Part shown: positions 58,486 through 64,000 of the stretch, one piece after another
Numbering within the stretch: the stretch's first letter is position 1
Layout: the number at the start of each line of letters is the position of its first letter
Source of the DNA: Amborella trichopoda
Lineage: Eukaryota; Streptophyta; Magnoliopsida; Amborellales; Amborellaceae
Length of the DNA stretch: 64,000 bases
Direction: 5' to 3'
NCBI RefSeq assembly: GCF_000471905.2
Contig: NW_006497600.1
Coordinates: 617,024 to 681,023 of the forward strand
Notes under the pieces: model-generated
What the model saw: the letters and a program-made list of their open reading frames with translations, nothing else
What the model was told of the DNA's origin: nothing
Database searches by the model: none
Program-made: the position numbers and the translations under genes

Positions 58486-60191
58486 ATGGTGGGTGGTTGG
58501 AGTAGAGAGGAGGAGAAGACCTTTGAAAGAGGACTTGCAGAGTACTCAGAGGACACCATACATAGATGGGAAAAGATTGCTCAAACGCTTCCTGGGAAAA
58601 CCGTGGAAGAGGTGAAGAAGCATTACGATCTCTTGATCGAAGATGTGAATTCGATAGAGAGTGGAAAGGTGCCAATCCCCTGTTATGCTTCTGATGATTT
58701 TACTGAGCTTCGAGCTTTTGAGAATGGAGGGGTGGCGAAGAAAGGGGCACTCAGTGGTGGCTCTCTGTATTCGAATTTCATGGGGGAGACAAATGGGTTG
58801 CCCAAGGGAGCTTCGAAAGCTGAGCAGGAGAGGAAAAAAGGCACCCCTTGGACAGAGGAGGAGCACAGGTACTCTCTCTCTTTTAAATGGTATTCTCTCT
58901 CTGTCTCAATTCTGTCTGGTTTAGTGCAGCTACTGTAATGATGTTCTTTAGGATTCGGCTTAGTGGTAGACATATCACGAAGAAGTTAAAGGGTTTGAAC
59001 TCTTGAAGTTTGTCTCGAAAGCCAACCCGCTAGGCCCCGGCTCAGTGGCTAGGCCCCGGCTCAGTGGTAGACATATTAGTTTTGGGTGAGGGAATTCAAG
59101 AGTTTGAACCAGCGAGGATTATCCAACGTTTCGCGAACAATAGCGTCTTATATTTACCAAAAACAAAAATCTAAAAGGGTGTTTAGAAGCGGTCTTTCTT
59201 TCTAATTTGATGGAATTCAGCTTCAGTTTTCAATCCTCTAGATCTCGTTGTGTACAATGTGGATTCCATTGAATAACATCCCAATTCCAGTGATTTAAAA
59301 TCGTCAGTCTGACTCAGAATCTCCCTAGTTGGATCTAGGTCCCGAGTTATACTATTCCGATTTTTAAATTGCTGCATAATTCAGCCCAATCTTTCACATT
59401 TTTCTAAAATCTCGTCTTCAGAAACATGGGTCTCACTTGCCCATCTGCCTTACATTCCCACTCATGTCTCTATGTTCTATGATAAACAACAGCCCACCTC
59501 CCCATCTCTCTCTGCAATTCCTTGCCTCAAAAACATTGTTCTATTCACTTTCATAGATTCATTTGCCCATCACTCTAACAATTCACCTTCAAAACATGGG
59601 CCTTCAAGAGTCCAGTTAAGCCTCAAGTTTTCCTCAAAACAAGGGCCTTTAACTCACTATGGAGAGTCCAGTTAAGCCTCAAAGTTTTCTCCATCTCTTT
59701 TAAAAAGCATATAGTTCTTCTTCAATCTACATTAACTTCATGTTTTTGCACACAGGCTCTTTCTGCTTGGCCTTGACAAATTTGGAAAGGGAGATTGGAG
59801 AAGCATATCAAGAAACTATGTGATAACGAGAACTCCAACCCAAGTTGCTAGCCATGCCCAAAAATACTTTATAAGGCTCAATTCCATGAATAGAGATAGG
59901 AGGAGATCGAGCATACACGATATAACCAGTGTGAACACAAGTGGTGTATCTTCGCCACATGGTCCTATCACGGGCCAGAGTGGATCATCAATTGGGACAA
60001 CGAATAAGCATCCATTGCACAATTCAGGTGTGGTGCGTGGCGGAGCGTCAATGATGGGTGGTCATTATCCACATATAGTTCCGGCGGCAGTCGGGACCCC
60101 TGTTATCATACCTCCACCGCCTGGCTATGGTGCACCCCCGTACATCGTTCCGGTGGCATACCCAGTGCCCCCTAATATGATGCATCAGTGA
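58486..60191 (+). CDS. DIVARICATA-like MYB transcription factor, 2 exons, 272 aa
   Basis: Exons 58486-58868 and 59756-60191 joined in phase 2 (CACAG|GT and TTGCACACAG). An in-frame TAA directly before the ATG fixes the start. Residues 4-52 form an N-terminal MYB/SANT repeat ([38 protein letters not shown]). Residues 118-168 form the second repeat ([40 protein letters not shown]) ending in SHAQKYF at 160-166, the mark of the plant R-R type MYBs that bind TATCCA/GATAA-like sites. The C-terminal third is proline- and glycine-rich ([17 protein letters not shown]), as in DIV/MYBS relatives. It is presumably nuclear. The length suits the family (about 260-310 aa). The intron position within the second repeat is the usual one. 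Which paralogue it is cannot be said. Confidence 0.9.
58951..59160 (+). repeat. Two tRNA-like SINE heads in the MYB intron
   Basis: CGGCTTAGTGGTAGACATAT (58955) with GGGTTTGAACTC (58991), and CGGCTCAGTGGTAGACATAT (59058) with GAGTTTGAACC (59100), have the order and spacing of pol III A and B boxes. A short GCTAGGCCCCGGCTCAGTGG duplication lies between. An A-rich tail ends near 59170. Confidence 0.55.
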
Positions 60192-60349
60192 TCTTTCTTT
60201 CTCATACTCCTTTGCTCACACTCTCTTTGTGGAATTTTAGAACTATGCATTGAGTTATAGGCCATGTGGAGTTACAGGACAATGCAATTAGAACTGGTTT
60301 AAAGGACATTCATTGAGCAGTTAATTATTTCCCTTGTGAAAAGCTAACA

Positions 60350-60355
60350 AATAAA
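60350..60355 (+). terminator. AATAAA poly(A)-signal candidate for the MYB gene
   Basis: AATAAA in CTAACAAATAAAAAAGGG, about 160 bases after the stop codon, a suitable distance for a plant 3' end. Confidence 0.4.
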
Positions 60356-61860
60356 AAAGGGTTTAGATACCCTTCAAAATGTTTCTTTTGTAGGGGATTA
60401 TGAATTTTTATCAATGAAAATTTCTCCTTCATTTAAGTGAAAGGAGGTAGTTGAAATGAAATTGAATTGGAATTTCAACAACTCAAATTGGATAGCTAAG
60501 GTAGCTCTAGTGGTCCTGACCATTTGAATTTATTTTCTGCTCTCTGTTGTCTTATTCAGTGTTCCAATCATGCTTTTGTTACTGACCTCAGTTTGGCCTT
60601 TCAGTTGCTGATAAGGCACCAATTTGAACTTTACCTCTTTGCTAGGGGCCAAAAGGCTTGAGAAATGGGAGCACTAGTGGGCTTTAATGATTGTAAAGGT
60701 CCCGACTATGGTGAAAATTGGTCCATATGATCACATTTGTGTAGTAAAATCCTAAGAAATCAATATACTCCTGTCCATAAAGTCCCAAGTGAAAAAATTT
60801 TCTGCACCTGGGGGAGTAAAATGTATGTTTACTCCTCCATTCTTGGGTGAAATGCAGCTAGGAGAATTTTAGGAACCCATTGGGATGCGACCTGCTCAAC
60901 CTAGTAAAAAATAGAGAAGTTCGGTGCATATTCTACCTTTACCCAAAGAGCTTGTCTATAAAGAGACCATTTATCTTTTGTACATAGATGTGACAATTAT
61001 TCCCACTCATTAGATTTCAGATTTGATGGGCTTGGGGTGAGTCACACATTTTGAGAATATTTTTTTTTGAAACTTCGTGTCTATTAAAAGACACTCTTAC
61101 CACTACCTATTTTGAAATTTAAGGAACAATAATAATTGTGACCTCCACGTAAAAAAGATAAATGGTCTTGTTGTAGACAATCCTTTACCAAAAAATTAGA
61201 ACATCCTATGAATAAATAGAGCAGTCAGATATTCACATTTAGGAGACCCCTTTCTTGTTGAACTAGCAAAAGACATAAAGCTTTTTATTTCTCGCTAAAC
61301 TACTATGCGTAGGAGACCCCTTTCTCCAAAAGCCTTTGATTTGTATATAATATCTCACATAGTTTTGTTTTCTACAGATTAATCTTCATACCTGAAGCCA
61401 GCTCAAACCATTTTAAGAAAAGCCAAAGATTCCTCATCTAAGACTCCTGAGTGTCGTAAAATATGATTGTGTTCTCCGCATACTAGAGGTGGCTAATGAC
61501 ATGGCCCTTAGGGGAGACTTTAAAACCCGAAATTAGGCCCTTCTTAATAAACAGAAGAGTGCATTTTCGCAGAGCAATCACCTCACAAGGGTGAAGATAA
61601 GGGCTTCTCCTTGACTAATGTCTCTAGAAGCCTCTAGAAGCCCTAAACAAAACCAAAACTTTTTGCCATTAATGAGACCTAAACAATGTGTAGAAGATAA
61701 ACAACCATAAATCAAAATTCTCCACCTTGATCTAAAGCCCATAAAACTTCACCTTGATCTAAAGCCCATAAAACCATCATATAGCAGTCCCAAACAAAGC
61801 CCATAAAACCATCATATAGCAGTCCCAGACAACACTGTCCTAAGCTAGCTTCTTCGAAAT
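60356..61860. other. 3' flank of the MYB gene and intergenic sequence
   Basis: No gene recognised. Short tandem copies of CACCTTGATCTAAAGCCCAT and CCATAAAACCATCATATAGC lie at 61720-61835. A MITE copy is at 60952-61180. Confidence 0.45.
60952..61180. mobile_element. MITE with inverted ends, related to 18863
   Basis: Left TTGTCTATAAAGAGACCATT then TATCTTTTGTACATAG and GTGACAATTATT; right, read inward, TTGTCTACAACAAGACCATT then TATCTTTTTTACGTGG and GTCACAATTATT. The flanks CCTTTACCCAAA and CCTTTACCAAA are near-identical, suggesting a target duplication of uncertain length. Confidence 0.65.
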
Positions 61861-62990
61861 CTAGCTTACAGAAAATCCCTAGTAAAGTATCCTTCTTCCT
61901 TGAGTAAATGCATTGTTAAGCAAGAAAGATAGATTCTATAATTTGCCTTTAGCTTGAGGTTGACAAATAAGAGAATGAGGGACATTGGGATGCTTATTAG
62001 CAAGAACATTGGCTATTATTTTGTGAAGGCTTCCAAGGAAGCTGATAGGTCTAATGTCTCTTAAGCTTTCAATTGTGCTTCTCTTAGGTATTAAAGCCAA
62101 GAAGGTTGAATTCATAGCCTAACTGATCTTTCCTCTTGAGTGAAATTCAATAAGAATGTTGAAAGCATCTTCTTCAAGGAGTTCCCAACAGTAATGGAAG
62201 AAATTCATGGTGAACTCATGTGGTCCTGGAGCCTTTCCCCCCACAAGACCAAATACTACAAATTTGGCCTCTTCCATAGTGAATGGTATTTCCAAACAGG
62301 AGGCCAGATCGAGGGCTAACCTTTTGAAAGGAACTTAAGAAATGTGAAGATAAGGTATTTTAATGTATGTGAATTCTTCATTGCAATGTATAGTTGCAAT
62401 CAACATTAGGACAATTAAGGCCTTGTAAGGAATTTGCTCTTTTTTTTGACATTTGCGGTTTTATGGAAGAATTTGGTTTTTCTATTACCCTCTTAAAGCC
62501 CTGGAATTCTGGATCTTTGTTTCCAACAAATTTCTTCCTTTAACAAGCTTTCTTGTAAAGATGCATTCAGTTGTATCTTAAGGCCTTTTTTAGTATATAT
62601 TAGCCCCCCATTCCGTTGTTCAAAATCATCCAATTGTCGTAAATGTACTAGGGTTGAATTTATAGCCTCAAAATTGGTATAGAGGGTATCATGATGCCAC
62701 TACTTGATTTTATACTTTAGGAGTTGAAGCTTTTTAAGGTGGCTATGTCCTTCCCAACCCAAGCCATGAGTAGTTGCCCAATGGTTTCAAACAATATTGT
62801 GGAGGATCTTTTCTCTCAGCCACATATTTTTTAATCTAAATGAACTAGGGCCAAAATAAGTTTCTTCTGTAATCCTCAGGAGAGAAGTGTGGTCTGAAGA
62901 GGCTGTAGAAAACAATGTTATTAGATTTGTTTCGGAGTCTTCTACGGTTTGGTGAGAAAAATGAAACAATTTGGTGCTTTTTCGATTCGA
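61860..62990 (-). pseudogene. L1-type LINE fragment: end of endonuclease and start of reverse transcriptase
   Basis: On the minus strand 62969-62787 reads SSDHTSLLRITEE and FGPSSFRLKNMWL, the end of the LINE endonuclease. Further on, about 62310-61870, it reads KAPGPHEFTMNFFHYCWELL, NSTFLALIPKRS, LRDIRPISFLGSLHKIIANV, then AFTQGRRIL-like residues, the N-terminal RT blocks of plant L1 LINEs. Stops and frame shifts are present, and RT motifs beyond the first blocks are missing, so the copy is truncated and dead. Confidence 0.8.
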
Positions 62991-63052
62991 GAAAAGACTT
63001 TGGACTTTTAAAAATTTAATATAAATAATTAGATATTTATATATATAAATAA

Positions 63053-63446
63053 GGTCCGGTTTGTATAGAGCATAGGCTCTAAATAATCAAATTAGAGCCT
63101 ACCTTCAAATAGTGTCGATAAATAGGGTTTTAATTTTGGAAATCTTTGTGATAGTCTTAAAATATATATTCATATTTACTTATAAATTTTAAAGCTTCAA
63201 AAAATAGTATAGATCAACAGATCTATGAAAACTTAAAAATCTTGAAAATTGATGGTCCAAAAAATGTGTTACAAAATACATTATTTTCAAAACTTGAAAT
63301 CCATTTTTTTCTCATGTCCATGCATATTGATGTCGAGATGATTGATTTGAAGATATTTGGGAATCAAAACAACCTCTTCTAGTGAAAGTTTTGATGTAGG
63401 CTCAAATTTGATTGTTTAGAGCCTCAGCTCTATATAAACTTTTCTC
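63053..63446. mobile_element. Family-P MITE copy 10 (A-type ends)
   Basis: Left end GGTCCGGTTTGTATAGAGC, then ATAGGCTCTAAATAATCAAA; right end TTGATTGTTTAGAGCCTCAG then CTCTATATAAAC. The core matches the copies at 5764 and 6184. Both flanks are AT-rich so no duplication can be called. Confidence 0.8.
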
Positions 63447-64000
63447 ATATATATATATATAAGTATAATGAAAAATTTAAAATTTAAAATTAAAAAAATT
63501 AAAAATTATTTTTATATAGATATTTCTTTGTTTAGGTCGAAGAGGCATAAGCTTCAACCAATTCGGCTTGAAGCCAACCCGAATCTGACGAAATTTAACT
63601 GAAACAGCAACATCAGGTTTCGCTTCGTTTCGATCTAAGCCTAAAATCCAAAGGCTTCGACTTTTTCGGCCAAAGAGGCCAAATAGGAAGGCTTCCCTAG
63701 GAAATTCATCGTCCCATCCAAGGTAGCTGAAAAAATGTCTTGTTTAGAAAGAGATGGGTGTGAGGTAGAGTTGTTGGACGAGGTGTATTAAGCCCCATCC
63801 TTTACATTTATTAGGGCCACACAATTCTAGACGAGGGGTAAAAACATAATTTGTTTCCATGCTTTTCCTTTTCAGCTGCTAGGTGCAGTCATTTTTAAAT
63901 AAGCAGGCTTAAAAATGGTGAAGGATCAAATATTTTGGGGGAAATCCATGCTAGTGCATCTTAAAATTTCTCAAAAAGAACTTCAGTGTAGGTGTCAATC
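63447..64000. other. Intergenic, no feature recognised
   Basis: After a TA-rich run no coding region or repeat end was found. A CGAAG/CTTCG-rich patch at 63530-63700 is unexplained. Confidence 0.35.

Noticed and set aside
58951..59110. Possible functional tRNA genes
   Set aside because: A and B boxes are present, but no acceptor stem or anticodon arm can be drawn; SINE origin is more likely.

Overview
This is plant nuclear DNA. All recognisable genes are split by introns with GT-AG (one GC-AG) borders, the sequence is AT-rich, and the gene families are plant-specific: a DVL/RTFL peptide, a SKU5-similar cupredoxin, a DIVARICATA-type MYB and a plastid-targeted ARM protein. Introns reach 4 kb and are loaded with small DNA transposons and LINE tails, which suits a medium-to-large angiosperm genome. 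The species cannot be told from the sequence.

Genes, left to right: (1) minus strand, 3961-4832: the first three exons of a clathrin-assembly (ANTH/PICALM) gene, whose remaining exons are not visible between 3960 and 1. (2) plus, 14596-20034: an eight-exon SKU5-similar (SKS, pollen-type) protein of 560 aa that has lost the copper ligands. (3) plus, 25479-31874: a six-exon, 246-aa coiled-coil protein that I could not assign to a family; its frame stays open across all five introns. (4) plus, 35435-47743: a ten-exon, 850-aa ARM-repeat protein with a transit-peptide-like start. (5) plus, 50154-50282: an intronless 42-aa DVL/RTFL signalling peptide. (6) plus, 58486-60191: a two-exon, 272-aa DIVARICATA-like MYB with SHAQKYF motif. 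These genes do not form a pathway; they are ordinary neighbours on a plant chromosome.

Between and inside the genes lies a dense layer of mobile DNA: an RTE-clade LINE (1-1475) and several RTE 3' tails ending in ATG/CAT microsatellites; an L1-type LINE fragment on the minus strand (about 61860-62990); an RNase H remnant (33790-34065); a Ty1/copia integrase remnant (54294-54520); tRNA-like SINE copies; and several MITE families. The most striking is a superfamily of roughly 365-435 bp non-autonomous elements (called family P here). Five copies have perfect 9-bp target duplications. The copies share an internal core, but their ends carry different palindromes (AGAGCC-NN-GGCTCT, AAGGTTGCAACCTT or AGGGCTGCAGCCCT types) just inside a common GTTTCTATA-like terminus. 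A second family (GGTGGCA family) has AGGGGTGGCA ends, 10-bp duplications and an internal ACCCGAATA palindrome. A perfect 26-bp inverted repeat with a 9-nt loop sits at 2965-3025. A 20-N assembly gap follows a long ACGT microsatellite at 25312.

Coordinates of exons were derived by hand from splice signals, reading phase and family resemblance; no alignment or transcript data were available.
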